Positions 35,846 to 44,899 of a DNA stretch of 64,000 nucleotides are shown piece by piece. The notes below the pieces were generated by a model. That model had not been told where the DNA came from and made no database searches. It saw only the letters and a list, made by a program, of their open reading frames with translations. The first letter of the stretch is position 1. Every line of letters starts with the position of its first letter. A program made the position numbers and the translations under genes. Origin of the DNA: Alkalibaculum sporogenes (GTDB taxonomy: Bacteria > Bacillota > Clostridia > Eubacteriales > Alkalibacteraceae); NCBI RefSeq assembly GCF_009362815.1, contig NZ_WHNX01000013.1, forward strand, positions 1 through 64,000, read 5' to 3'.

Positions 35846-36583
35846 ATGAATTTAGGTTATAAAAGCCATATCGGCAAAGTAAGAACGGTAAATCAAGATG
35901 CTTATTTTGTACTTGATAATCCAAATAGTAATATAAAAGTATTTGCCGTTGCAGATGGACTAGGTGGTCATAATGCAGGTGAAGTTGCAAGTAATATGTT
36001 GATTGAAAAAATAAGTGATACATTTAATCAAAGCATCTTAATCAATGGTGTAGTTAATCAAGATATAGTCATAGAAAAAATAAAAAGTGTAAACAGAGAG
36101 ATATTTGAAAAAGGTATACAGAATGAACATCTTAATAAAATGGGTACAACTTTAAGTCTTACAGTTATAGTAAACGAAATTATTTATATATTTCATGTAG
36201 GTGATAGTAGAACATATATAGTAAATCAAAAAGAAATACTACAGTTAACAAAGGATCATTCACTAGTTGAACAGCTTGTAATGCAAGGGGAGATATCAAG
36301 GCAAGAAGCTGAGAATCATCCTAATAAAAATGTCCTTACAAGAGCTATAGGTACTGATCAAGAGATAGAAATTGATTTTTACAAGTATGCTGTAAAAAAA
36401 TCGGATAAGATATTACTATGTACTGATGGTCTTACAAATTTATTGAATACAGAAGAAATAAAAGAAATTATAAATAATAATAATTGTAAAGATGCAGTAG
36501 AAGAGTTAATTGATAAAGCCAATGAATATGGTGGCTTTGATAATATTACTGCAATAGTTTACGAGCCGGAGGTGTCCCTATGA
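35846..36583 (+). CDS. prpC: PP2C-type serine/threonine phosphatase
   Basis: It dephosphorylates targets of the adjacent kinase PrkC. 245 residues. Metal-binding PP2C motifs are present: RTVNQDAYF, ADGLGGHNAGEVAS, MGTTLS, HVGDSRTY, TKDHSLVEQL, LLCTDGLTNLL and FDNITAIV. GAGAGGTG precedes the ATG. It overlaps prkC by 4 bp (ATGA), the usual phosphatase-kinase coupling. Confidence 0.95.
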   Translation: MNLGYKSHIGKVRTVNQDAYFVLDNPNSNIKVFAVADGLGGHNAGEVASNMLIEKISDTFNQSILINGVVNQDIVIEKIKSVNREIFEKGIQNEHLNKMGTTLSLTVIVNEIIYIFHVGDSRTYIVNQKEILQLTKDHSLVEQLVMQGEISRQEAENHPNKNVLTRAIGTDQEIEIDFYKYAVKKSDKILLCTDGLTNLLNTEEIKEIINNNNCKDAVEELIDKANEYGGFDNITAIVYEPEVSL

Positions 36584-38469
36584 CGGGTAAACTCTTAGGA
36601 GGCAGGTATGAACTTATTGAAGTTATTGGTATTGGTGGAATGGCAATTGTATATAAAGCAAAAGATAAACTGCTAAATAGACTTGTTGCTGTAAAGGTGT
36701 TAAAAAATGAATTTAATGAAAATGAACAGTTCATTAATAAATTTAAGCGAGAGTCACAATCTGCTGCAAGTCTTTCACATAATAATATTGTTAATGTATT
36801 TGATGTAGGAGTAGAAGAAAATAATCATTATATAGTTATGGAGCTAGTTAGTGGTCAAACACTAAAAGCATATATTAAAGAAAAAGGCGAATTACCATGG
36901 AAAGAAGCACTATTCTTAGTTAAGCAGATAGCATTTGCATTAGATCATGCACATAAAAATAAAATTATTCATAGAGATATTAAACCTCATAATATAATTT
37001 TAAATGATGAAATGATACCTAAAGTAACAGATTTTGGTATAGCTAGAGCAATTTCTAGTGCAACTATAACACTAGTTGAAGAAACCATGGGATCAGTGCA
37101 TTATATTTCACCTGAGCAAGCTCGTGGTGGATTTGTAGATGAAAAATCTGACTTGTACTCACTAGGTATTGTGTTGTTTGAGATGATAACTGGAAAAGTA
37201 CCATTCGATAGTGACAATTCTGTATCCATTGCGATAAAACATATTCAAGAAGATATAGAGCTCCCAGATGATCTAGATGATGTACCTTTAGGGTTATTAG
37301 ATATCATAATGAAACTAGTTAAAAAGAACCCAATCGACAGATATAAAAATTCTAGAGAGTTAATTAAAGACTTGATATTAATACAAAATAATCCTGCTGC
37401 TAGGATTGATGATTTGCAAAGTGAGTTTCAAACAAAAAAAACGCCGATTATAGCCGACAATCAATTAAACAAGAAAGATAAACAAGAAAAAGGTAAAGAT
37501 AAGAAAAAAATTAGAAAGAAAGTTATTATAGCAGTAGTAATACTATCTGTCTTGTGTGGAATGGTGATATTTGCTCTAAATAGTATGATACAGGTTCAAG
37601 AGGTTGAAGTTCCAGCATTGGAAGGAAAGAGCTTGACTGAGGCAATTGAAATTTTAGAAGAAAATAATTTAGAATACATTATAGAAAAAAGAGAGCATAG
37701 TTCACAGGTAGAAAAGGATCATATTATTAAACAAAACCCGGCTGCAGGTGCAGTTTTAAAAGAAGATCAATCTGTTAAACTAATAGTAAGTGATGGTCCT
37801 AAAGAAGTGATATTGCCTGATGTGACAGATAAATTTGAAGTAGAAGGTACACAAATCCTTGAAAACATGGGTTTTGTTATAGAAGAAGTTACAAGGGAGT
37901 TTAAGGATCAATATGACAAAGACAAAATATATGAGCAGTATCCAGCTGCAGGAACTTCACTAGTGGAAGGATCAGAAATAAAATTATACGTGAGCAAAGG
38001 TAAAAATACTGTAGTAATTACCGATTTGACAGGAAAAAGTCTTGAAGAGGCAAAAAATATAATATTGTCTGCAGGCCTAGTAGTTGGAGGAGATATACAA
38101 GAGGTAACAAGTGAAAAATACGATAAAAATGTTGTTGTATCGCAAACTCCAAAGGGTGGTCAGGAAGTGGCTAAAGACTCAGTAGTCAATCTAACTGTTA
38201 GCAGTGGGTTAATTAAAACAAAATCTGTAACAATAAATTTAAATCCCTATGTTGAGGGTGACAATGATGATGATGACGAAGAAAGTGAACCGCAAAAGTT
38301 AAGAGTAAGAGTATTATTAATTAACCAAGCAAATGAGTCCACTGTTGCTTATAATCAAGAGCATCTCTCTAATGAGACTATAACAGTAAATTTAAAAGGT
38401 GTAGGAGTACAGTATTATCAGGTTCAAATTAATAATACATTGTATGAACCTGCAATTATAAGTTTTTAA
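36580..38469 (+). CDS. prkC: PASTA-domain Ser/Thr protein kinase
   Basis: A membrane kinase that senses cell-wall fragments and controls growth and spore germination in Firmicutes. 629 residues. The kinase domain (about 1-270) has GIGGMAIVYKA, K39, catalytic HRD at 131-133 and DFGIARA. A basic juxtamembrane segment leads to one transmembrane helix at about 315-334. Three PASTA repeats follow at about 342-408, 410-478 and 479-546 (VPALEGKSLTEA, LPDVTDKFEVEG, ITDLTGKSLEEA). An acidic linker DNDDDDEES and a C-terminal region of about 70 residues, probably beta-rich, come after the last repeat. Confidence 0.95.
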   Translation: MTGKLLGGRYELIEVIGIGGMAIVYKAKDKLLNRLVAVKVLKNEFNENEQFINKFKRESQSAASLSHNNIVNVFDVGVEENNHYIVMELVSGQTLKAYIKEKGELPWKEALFLVKQIAFALDHAHKNKIIHRDIKPHNIILNDEMIPKVTDFGIARAISSATITLVEETMGSVHYISPEQARGGFVDEKSDLYSLGIVLFEMITGKVPFDSDNSVSIAIKHIQEDIELPDDLDDVPLGLLDIIMKLVKKNPIDRYKNSRELIKDLILIQNNPAARIDDLQSEFQTKKTPIIADNQLNKKDKQEKGKDKKKIRKKVIIAVVILSVLCGMVIFALNSMIQVQEVEVPALEGKSLTEAIEILEENNLEYIIEKREHSSQVEKDHIIKQNPAAGAVLKEDQSVKLIVSDGPKEVILPDVTDKFEVEGTQILENMGFVIEEVTREFKDQYDKDKIYEQYPAAGTSLVEGSEIKLYVSKGKNTVVITDLTGKSLEEAKNIILSAGLVVGGDIQEVTSEKYDKNVVVSQTPKGGQEVAKDSVVNLTVSSGLIKTKSVTINLNPYVEGDNDDDDEESEPQKLRVRVLLINQANESTVAYNQEHLSNETITVNLKGVGVQYYQVQINNTLYEPAIISF

Positions 38470-38470
38470 T

Positions 38471-39352
38471 ATGAATAAAATAAATGGAATAATAATAAAA
38501 GGAATCGGCGGATTTTATTATGTAAAGAGTGGAAAAGATATTCATGAGTGTAAACCTAGAGGATTATTTAGGAAGAATAAATTCAAGCCTTTGCCAGGAG
38601 ATTATGTTGAATTAGAGCTAGATGGGACTAATATTGGAACAATAACCAAAGTGTATCCAAGAAAAAATTACCTCATAAGGCCACCAATCAGTAACATTAC
38701 TCAGAATATTGTTGTTTCAGCTATGATTCATCCTCAAATCAACTATGGTTTTTTAAATAAAATTTTAGTTTACGCAGAGACTATGGATATTGTTAACGTA
38801 CTTTGTTTTAATAAGGTAGACCTAGCTACTATTGAGGCACAAATGGAAATTGAGAGTGCTTTTAAGAATACTGGATATAAAACTATTTTTACAAGTACTG
38901 TAGATGATTCTGGTATAGAAGATTTAAAACAAGTATTAAAAAATAATGTGAATGTCTTTTCTGGAGCTTCAGGTGTTGGTAAATCATCGATTCTAAATAG
39001 AGTTATTCCCAATCTACAAGTTGAAATAGGAGAATTAAGTAGGAAAATAGAACGAGGTAAGCATACTACAAGACAAGTAGAACTATTTGAAATAGATGAA
39101 GATACATTTATAGCGGATACTCCTGGATTTAGTAATATAGACGTACTAGAAAATATTGAAGTTGAAGAATTAATGAATTATTTTCCGGATTTTTCATCGT
39201 ATTTAGGTAAATGCAAATATAATTCGTGTATTCATCATAAAGAACCTGGCTGCGCAGTAAAAGAAGCAGTTTTAAATGATGAGATTTCAAAAATTCGTTA
39301 TGATAGCTATATTGAAATAATAAGTCAAATAAAAGATACTAGAAAATACTGA
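38471..39352 (+). CDS. rsgA: Ribosome small-subunit-dependent GTPase A
   Basis: A circularly permuted GTPase for late 30S maturation. 293 residues. An N-terminal OB fold (about 1-70) precedes the permuted G domain: NKVD (G4), then GASGVGKSS (G1, from residue 165), then DTPGF (G3). The C-terminal zinc site has CKYNSCIHHKEPGCAV. It starts 1 bp after prkC and ends 8 bp before thiN. rpe, which commonly separates rsgA and thiN, is absent. Confidence 0.96.
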   Translation: MNKINGIIIKGIGGFYYVKSGKDIHECKPRGLFRKNKFKPLPGDYVELELDGTNIGTITKVYPRKNYLIRPPISNITQNIVVSAMIHPQINYGFLNKILVYAETMDIVNVLCFNKVDLATIEAQMEIESAFKNTGYKTIFTSTVDDSGIEDLKQVLKNNVNVFSGASGVGKSSILNRVIPNLQVEIGELSRKIERGKHTTRQVELFEIDEDTFIADTPGFSNIDVLENIEVEELMNYFPDFSSYLGKCKYNSCIHHKEPGCAVKEAVLNDEISKIRYDSYIEIISQIKDTRKY

Positions 39353-39360
39353 GGGTAATT

Positions 39361-40005
39361 ATGAAAGCATTGTTAATAGCAAATGGTAGAGTTAAAGATA
39401 TACAATTTTATAAAGATGAAATAATAAATAAGTCTGATTACGATATGATAATATGTGCTGATGGTGGAGTAAATAATGCATTAAAATTAGATTTACTACC
39501 TGATGTTGTTATAGGTGATCTTGATTCTATCAGTCAAAGATCTATAGATATTATAAAGAGAAACAATATAAAAGTCATAGAATACTCAAAGTATAAAGAC
39601 GAAACAGACACAGAATTAGTACTAGAGTATATTATTCAATATGGATATAAGTTTGTAACTATGATTGGTTGTATTGGCGACAGGATAGATCATTCCCTTG
39701 CAAATATTTATCTACTTAATAAGTTATTAAAGCATAATATAATAGGAAATATCATCGACGAAAAAAATGATATATATCTTATAGATAATAGTATAGATAT
39801 ATCTGATAAAAAAGATAGTATAATTTCTTTACTACCTTTATCAGATACAGTAGAAGGTATAACTTCTACTGGACTATATTATACATTAGAAGAATCTTTT
39901 ATGGTAAAAGAAGTTCCTTATGGTATTAGCAATAAATTAACCTCAAATAATGCACAGGTAAAAGTAACTAAAGGAGAATTATTGGTCATTATTTCAAAAG
40001 ATTAA
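39361..40005 (+). CDS. thiN: Thiamine pyrophosphokinase
   Basis: It makes thiamine pyrophosphate from thiamine and ATP. 214 residues. ICADGGVNNALKLDLLPDVVIGDLDSI and KDETDTELVLEY are the family signatures, and IGCIGDRIDHSLANI follows. GAGGGT precedes the ATG. No TPP riboswitch is visible upstream. Confidence 0.93.
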   Translation: MKALLIANGRVKDIQFYKDEIINKSDYDMIICADGGVNNALKLDLLPDVVIGDLDSISQRSIDIIKRNNIKVIEYSKYKDETDTELVLEYIIQYGYKFVTMIGCIGDRIDHSLANIYLLNKLLKHNIIGNIIDEKNDIYLIDNSIDISDKKDSIISLLPLSDTVEGITSTGLYYTLEESFMVKEVPYGISNKLTSNNAQVKVTKGELLVIISKD

Positions 40006-40063
40006 GAACACTTTCTCTCTATGAGAATAGAATATAGTAAAAGAGATTGTGGTGGTGAATAAA

Positions 40064-40237
40064 ATGAGAATACATAAGGATTATGCACACTATATCATGT
40101 ATTGTTTAGTAGTTGTGTTATTAGTCATATTGCTTCCATATTGGCTATGGTATGTGATTTTATTTGGCCTCATCGGGTGTTTATGTTTTGTTTTACGCAA
40201 GATAAAATTCTTTGATAAATTCAGACAAAGAAGTTAA
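40064..40237 (+). CDS. Small membrane protein of unknown function
   Basis: A 57-residue protein with two hydrophobic segments (about 9-27 and 29-46) and a basic C terminus (RKIKFFDKFRQRS). I use ATG 40064, 6 bases after GGTGGTG; in-frame GTG codons at 40049-40057 overlap that site. It follows thiN by 58 bp. In many Firmicutes the spore morphogenetic peptide SpoVM is encoded at this position, between thiN and rpmB. This protein is twice as long and does not look like SpoVM, so I give no name. It could be a spore or envelope peptide by position alone. Confidence 0.6.
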   Translation: MRIHKDYAHYIMYCLVVVLLVILLPYWLWYVILFGLIGCLCFVLRKIKFFDKFRQRS

Positions 40238-40265
40238 TAAATACATAAGTAGTTCAATAGTTTAG

Positions 40266-40300
40266 AGTTTTGGGTTCTTTAAGTTTCCCAAAACTTTTTT
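40266..40300 (+). terminator. Terminator after the small membrane protein gene
   Basis: AGTTTTGGG (40266-40274) pairs with CCCAAAACT (40287-40295), followed by TTTTT. Confidence 0.85.
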
Positions 40301-40324
40301 CTTTTAACAATAAGTGTATGCTAA

Positions 40325-40355
40325 TTGAGTAGAAAAGTTGAACTTTTCTGCTCAA
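40325..40355. other. 15-bp hairpin between convergent thiN-side genes and rpmB
   Basis: TTGAGTAGAAAAGTT and AACTTTTCTGCTCAA pair with one mismatch or G-T around a single base. It stands between two terminators that face each other. It may be a remnant of a mobile repeat. Confidence 0.6.
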
Positions 40356-40384
40356 TAAAAAAAGAAAACCCACTGGATTTTCTA
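40356..40384 (-). terminator. Terminator of rpmB
   Basis: On the minus strand AGAAAATCC and GGTTTTCT pair (one G-T) around a 3-4 base loop and are followed by TTTTTTT. Confidence 0.75.
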
Positions 40385-40438
40385 AGTTTTTTTTAAAGAG
40401 GGAATAAATTATCCCTATTTTAATACTATTGATAAAAA

Positions 40439-40630
40439 TTATATTGCTCTTTCAACTTTATTAGATCTTAAACATCTTGTACAAACTAAGATTCTTCTTG
40501 GAGAACCATCTACCACTGCTCTAACTTTTTGTAAGTTTGGATTCCAAACTCTTTTTGTATGTTTAACAGAATGGCTTACTTGATTTCCATGTACTGTACC
40601 TTTACCACAAACATGACAATTTTTAGACAT
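40439..40630 (-). CDS. rpmB: 50S ribosomal protein L28
   Basis: A large-subunit ribosomal protein, 63 residues. It carries two CXXC pairs (CHVCGKG near the start, CTRCLRS near the end), so it is the zinc-binding form. GNQVSHSVKHTKRVWNPNLQ is the family core. AAGGAGGT precedes the chosen ATG. It is transcribed against its neighbours from a clear minus-strand promoter. Confidence 0.96.
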   Translation of the reverse strand: MSKNCHVCGKGTVHGNQVSHSVKHTKRVWNPNLQKVRAVVDGSPRRILVCTRCLRSNKVERAI

Positions 40631-40673
40631 ATACCTTACCTCCTTACTAACGCTCTTATTGCAAAGCAACAAC

Positions 40674-40703
40674 ATTATAACACATTTTTTATCATAATAT
40701 CAA
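40674..40703 (-). promoter_or_regulatory. Promoter of rpmB
   Basis: On the minus strand TTGATA (40703-40698), an 18-bp spacer and TATAAT (40679-40674), with TG one base upstream of the -10. The leader is about 37 nt and contains a small TTGC/GCAA hairpin. Confidence 0.7.
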
Positions 40704-40757
40704 CAAAAATTTAAAGCCTTATCTGTTTTAGCTAGGTGTTAAAGTCACTTAAATTAC

Positions 40758-40786
40758 TTGAATAAAATTCTAACTTAAATTAGAAT
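40758..40786 (+). promoter_or_regulatory. Promoter of the asp23 operon with an inverted repeat
   Basis: TTGAAT (40758-40763), 17-bp spacer, TAGAAT (40781-40786). ATTCTAA and TTAGAAT are inverted arms around six bases that cover the spacer and the -10, a possible operator. Confidence 0.55.
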
Positions 40787-40815
40787 ACTATTAAAGGAAG
40801 TAAGGAGGGAAAAAT

Positions 40816-41166
40816 ATGGTCTCTAAAATTTACAATGAATTAGGATATATAAATATAGCTGAAGGTGTAATCGCGAATATAGCGGGACTATCAGCTATGG
40901 AATGTTATGGATTAGTGGGGATGGCATCAAAGAGAAGTACCGATGGGTTTGTTGACCTCTTAAAGGGTGAAAATTTAAAAAAAGGTGTCAAGATAACAAA
41001 ACATGAAAATCGAGTAATAATCGACTTATATGTTATTATAGAGTATGGTGTAAAAATTTCTGTAGTAGCCGAAAATATAATAGGAAAAGTTAAATACAAT
41101 GTGGAAAAACAAACTGGATTGAGTGTAGAAAAAATAAATGTGATTGTTGAGAGTGTCAGAGTCTAA
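40816..41166 (+). CDS. Asp23/Gls24 family envelope stress protein (YloU-like)
   Basis: A 116-residue protein of the Asp23/Gls24 family, cytoplasmic proteins linked to the cell envelope. The core is GVIANIAGLSAMECYGLVGM, followed by VDLYVIIEYGVKI and VNVIVESV-like ends. It sits directly before the FakA-like gene, its usual partner in Firmicutes. TAAGGAGGG precedes the ATG. The molecular role is not settled. Confidence 0.9.
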   Translation: MVSKIYNELGYINIAEGVIANIAGLSAMECYGLVGMASKRSTDGFVDLLKGENLKKGVKITKHENRVIIDLYVIIEYGVKISVVAENIIGKVKYNVEKQTGLSVEKINVIVESVRV

Positions 41167-41178
41167 GGAGGACAATAA

Positions 41179-42798
41179 ATGCAAGTTAAATATATTGACG
41201 GCAATATGCTAAGGAATATGATAATAAATGCAGCAGATAATTTACAGAATAATAAAAATACAGTTGATGATTTAAATGTATTTCCTGTTCCAGATGGAGA
41301 TACTGGGACAAATATGTCACTTACTATTCAATACGCTGCGTCAGAAGTTAAAAAGTCTTCTGAAGAAGATTTATACAAAGTAGCACAAATAGCTTCTAGT
41401 GGAGCACTCATGGGAGCTAGAGGGAATTCTGGTGTAATACTATCACAATTATTTAGAGGTTTTGCTAAGGGCTGTAAAGATAAAACAAATTTAGGCCCAA
41501 GTGAATTGGCTTTTGCATTAAAGGATTCATCTGACATGGCATATAAAGCAGTAATGAAACCAATTGAAGGAACAATTCTTACTGTAGCTCGAGAGATGTC
41601 AGAGTTTGCTATTGAGAATAAAGATAAATTTGAGTTTATAGATGAAATGATTTTAGCAATTATAGCACATGGTGAGAAGTCACTAGCTAAAACGCCAGAT
41701 TTATTACCTGTATTAAAAGAGGCAGGAGTAGTAGATGCAGGAGGTATGGGTTTATTATTTATTGCTGAAGGTGCATATGAAGTTGTATCTGGCAAAAGTA
41801 TACCCAAAAAAAATTATAGTGAAGTAACTTCTGAAAGAATGTTTGAAGATAATATTATGTCTTTAGAAGATATTACATATGGGTATTGTACAGAGTTTAT
41901 AATTTTAAAAGAAGATAATGACATCTCTGTTGAAGAGTCGTTAAAACTAGATTTATCCACTTTTGGAGATTCAGTCATAGTGGTAGGTGATGAAAATAAT
42001 ATAAAAGTACATGTGCATACTGATAATCCTGATAGAGCCTTAAAACTGGCACTTAACATAGGAGCATTAACGAGGATAAAAATTGATAATATGAGAGAAC
42101 AAGTTGCAAATAATGCGATTCACCATACACAAGCAGTAGAAAAAGAATACGGTTTTATAAGCGTGGCATCTGGAGATGGATTACAAAAATTGTTTATGGA
42201 CTTAGGAGTAGATGAGGTAATACTAGGAGGACAGACAATGAATCCTAGTACTCAAGATTTTATGAATTGCATACAAAAAATTAACGCTAAAGAAATATTT
42301 ATTCTTCCAAACAATAGCAATATACTTCTCGCTGCTAATCAAGCAAAGGAGATATCTGATAAAAGTATTATAGTTATACCTACTAAAACTGTACCACAGG
42401 GGATTACTGCAATGCTGTCTTTTAATGGTGATATTGATATACAAGAAAATACAGCTACAATGATAGATGCAATAGAATATGTAAAAACTGGACAAATAAC
42501 ATATGCAGTTAGAGATACGATATATAAAGATCTTACTATAAAAAAAGGCGACATTATTGGACTTATAGATAATAATATTCAAGTTGTAGGTAATGATGTA
42601 TACAAAGTTGCTATTGAACTTATGGAGAAAATGGTTGATGATGAAAGCTCATTAATCTCAATATACTATGGATCAGATACAAAACAAGATGAAGTAGAAT
42701 CTTTTTTTGATAATATAGAAAAACAATACAGTGATCTAGATGTTGAACTAAATTATGGAGGTCAAGGTTTATATTATTTAATAGTCTCCGTTGAATAA
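41179..42798 (+). CDS. DAK2-domain kinase, fatty acid kinase A-like (YloV)
   Basis: A 539-residue protein. The N-terminal DhaL/DAK2 nucleotide-binding domain (about 1-205) has NVFPVPDGDTGTNMSLT and GARGNSGVILSQLFRGF. A middle region and a C-terminal DegV-like part (about 310-539; GGQTMNPSTQDF, LPNNSNI) follow. Staphylococcal FakA phosphorylates fatty acids held by a FakB partner. No fakB is in this window. AAGGAGGAC precedes the ATG, 12 bp after the Asp23 gene. Confidence 0.9.
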   Translation: MQVKYIDGNMLRNMIINAADNLQNNKNTVDDLNVFPVPDGDTGTNMSLTIQYAASEVKKSSEEDLYKVAQIASSGALMGARGNSGVILSQLFRGFAKGCKDKTNLGPSELAFALKDSSDMAYKAVMKPIEGTILTVAREMSEFAIENKDKFEFIDEMILAIIAHGEKSLAKTPDLLPVLKEAGVVDAGGMGLLFIAEGAYEVVSGKSIPKKNYSEVTSERMFEDNIMSLEDITYGYCTEFIILKEDNDISVEESLKLDLSTFGDSVIVVGDENNIKVHVHTDNPDRALKLALNIGALTRIKIDNMREQVANNAIHHTQAVEKEYGFISVASGDGLQKLFMDLGVDEVILGGQTMNPSTQDFMNCIQKINAKEIFILPNNSNILLAANQAKEISDKSIIVIPTKTVPQGITAMLSFNGDIDIQENTATMIDAIEYVKTGQITYAVRDTIYKDLTIKKGDIIGLIDNNIQVVGNDVYKVAIELMEKMVDDESSLISIYYGSDTKQDEVESFFDNIEKQYSDLDVELNYGGQGLYYLIVSVE

Positions 42799-42838
42799 TT
42801 GTGATATTAAATAGAGTAAAACTTATGAGGAGTTTAAT

Positions 42839-44881
42839 ATGGATGTGAATGATTCAATTATACATATAAAGGGGATTGGAACAGCTAAGGAAAAGTTGTT
42901 TAATATTCTAAATATATTTACAATAATGGATTTAATTGAACACTATCCCATTACCTATGAAGATCGAACACAAATACAACTTACTAATGAAGTTGTACTT
43001 GGTAGTAAAGCTTTACTAAAAGGTAAAATCATTACTAGTCCAGAAGTTAGAAAAATAAGAAATAATTTAAATATTACTAAGGCTATTGCACAGGACGAAA
43101 GTGGACAATTTCAACTAATATGGTATAATACCCCATATATGAAAAATAGTATCGTATTAGGTGAGTTCTATTATTTTTATGGTAAAATTAATAGAACTCA
43201 CGGTCAAATACAAATAGAGATGCCTGAATATGCTGAGATAAATAATAATAAAAAAATTTTTGGGATATTTCCAAAATACAAGTTAACTAAAGGTCTATCT
43301 CAAAATGATATTCGAAAGAGCATAAATCAAGTTATAAATAATGTTGATATAGATGATTATCTAAATAACGATTTAGTAAAAAAGTTTGAATTATATGAAC
43401 TTAAACAGGCTTATAAGCATATACATTTCCCAGAAAGTTATAGACAATTAAACACAGCTAGAGATAGGCTTATATTAAACGAATTTTTAGAAACTCAGTT
43501 GGCATTTAAATATATGAAAAATGAAAAATTGAAAAATAGTAATGCACTACGTTTCTCTATAAATAGAGAAGTTATGACCAAAATAGATAGATTGGTGAAT
43601 AGTTTACCATTTGAACTAACTTTATCACAAAAAAATGTATTAGATGAATTGTATGAAGATTTGAGAAATGATATTCCTATAAATAGGCTAATACAAGGTG
43701 ATGTGGGAAGTGGTAAAACCATACTAGCCGTAATAATGTTGTTGATTTGTCATTTAAACGGGTATCAAGGTGTAATAATGGTTCCAACGGAAATACTAGC
43801 TGAACAGCACTATAAATACATTGAAAGTTTATTTTCAAGATTAGAGATCAAAGCGAATATTGCTTTAATGACTAAATTTAAAAGTTCAAAAACAAGGTTA
43901 GAAACTTTAAGTAAAGTTTCCTCTGGAAAATATGATTTAATTATTGCTACCCACGGAGTAATACAACGTGATGTAGAGTTCTTAAATTTAGGTTTAGTAA
44001 TTACTGATGAACAACATCGATTCGGAGTAAAACAGCGAAAACAGCTTACCAATAAGGGGAAAAATCCTCATGTTATAGTAATGAGTGCTACTCCAATACC
44101 TAGAACTATTTCTTTATCATTATACGGTGATTTAGATATATCTACTATTAATGTCTTACCTGCAGGGAGAAAGCCCATTCAAACCTATTGTGTTAACACT
44201 ACTTATAGAAATAGGATATACAAATTTATAGATGAAGAGATTAATAAAGGTAGACAAGCCTATATATTATGTCCTAGTATTGAAATCAATGAAAAATTAA
44301 ACTCTGCAGTTGAAATTTATGAGAGTCTAAAAAAAGGTATATTTAAAGATGTTTCAATTGATATACTTCATGGTAAAATTAATAATGAAGAAAAAGAAAA
44401 AACTATGAGATTATTTTATGAAAATAAAATAAAAGTTCTGATATGTACCACAGTAGTAGAAGTTGGAATAAACGTACCAAATGCAACAATTATGCTTATA
44501 GAAAATGCTGAGAGGTTTGGTCTTGCTCAGTTACATCAGCTTAGAGGTAGAGTGGGAAGAGGAAATGAACAATCTTACTGCATGTTGTTAACCGATAATA
44601 AAAGCAATACAGTACAAGAAAGGATGAATGTTTTAGTACAGAGTACAGACGGGTTCTATATTTCTCAGAGAGATCTAGAACTTAGAGGACCTGGTGATTA
44701 TTTTGGTTTTAATCAACACGGACTTCCAGGTTTTAAGTTAGCTGACCTTTCTAAACATCAGGATATACTTTTGACAGCAAATAATATTGTAGAGTATATA
44801 ATGGAAAGTGGCAATAAAGACATTGAATTTAAAATTTTAGACGTATTTAACAATAAATTGAAACAAATATCAATGAATTAA
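42839..44881 (+). CDS. recG: ATP-dependent DNA helicase RecG
   Basis: A branch-migrating helicase for recombination and fork rescue. 680 residues, the normal size. An N-terminal wedge/OB domain (about 1-230) precedes the helicase core: GDVGSGKT (near 286), PTEILAEQHY, DEQHRFG, MSATPIPRT, then VVEVGINVPNAT and QLRGRVGRG. The gene follows the FakA-like gene by 40 bp and is 3 bp from the region leading into rsmD. Confidence 0.96.
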   Translation: MDVNDSIIHIKGIGTAKEKLFNILNIFTIMDLIEHYPITYEDRTQIQLTNEVVLGSKALLKGKIITSPEVRKIRNNLNITKAIAQDESGQFQLIWYNTPYMKNSIVLGEFYYFYGKINRTHGQIQIEMPEYAEINNNKKIFGIFPKYKLTKGLSQNDIRKSINQVINNVDIDDYLNNDLVKKFELYELKQAYKHIHFPESYRQLNTARDRLILNEFLETQLAFKYMKNEKLKNSNALRFSINREVMTKIDRLVNSLPFELTLSQKNVLDELYEDLRNDIPINRLIQGDVGSGKTILAVIMLLICHLNGYQGVIMVPTEILAEQHYKYIESLFSRLEIKANIALMTKFKSSKTRLETLSKVSSGKYDLIIATHGVIQRDVEFLNLGLVITDEQHRFGVKQRKQLTNKGKNPHVIVMSATPIPRTISLSLYGDLDISTINVLPAGRKPIQTYCVNTTYRNRIYKFIDEEINKGRQAYILCPSIEINEKLNSAVEIYESLKKGIFKDVSIDILHGKINNEEKEKTMRLFYENKIKVLICTTVVEVGINVPNATIMLIENAERFGLAQLHQLRGRVGRGNEQSYCMLLTDNKSNTVQERMNVLVQSTDGFYISQRDLELRGPGDYFGFNQHGLPGFKLADLSKHQDILLTANNIVEYIMESGNKDIEFKILDVFNNKLKQISMN

Positions 44882-44899
44882 TGGATGGATGGAGTCTAT

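Noticed and set aside
39353-39360. TPP riboswitch near thiN
   Set aside because: Only 8 bp separate it from rsgA and no conserved TPP-riboswitch motifs are seen upstream.
40238-40438. spoVM gene between thiN and rpmB
   Set aside because: I found no short frame with a ribosome site and a SpoVM-like amphipathic peptide here; the stretch is mostly terminators and a hairpin.
41328-41807. 159-residue minus-strand frame inside the FakA-like gene
   Set aside because: It is a shadow of the coding strand: no ribosome site and no recognisable domain. The same holds for minus-strand frames at 14316-14684, 27102-27497 and 60318-60878.
42223-42582. 119-residue minus-strand frame rich in Ile, Tyr and Cys
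   Set aside because: Mirror frame of the FakA-like gene with unnatural composition and no ribosome site.
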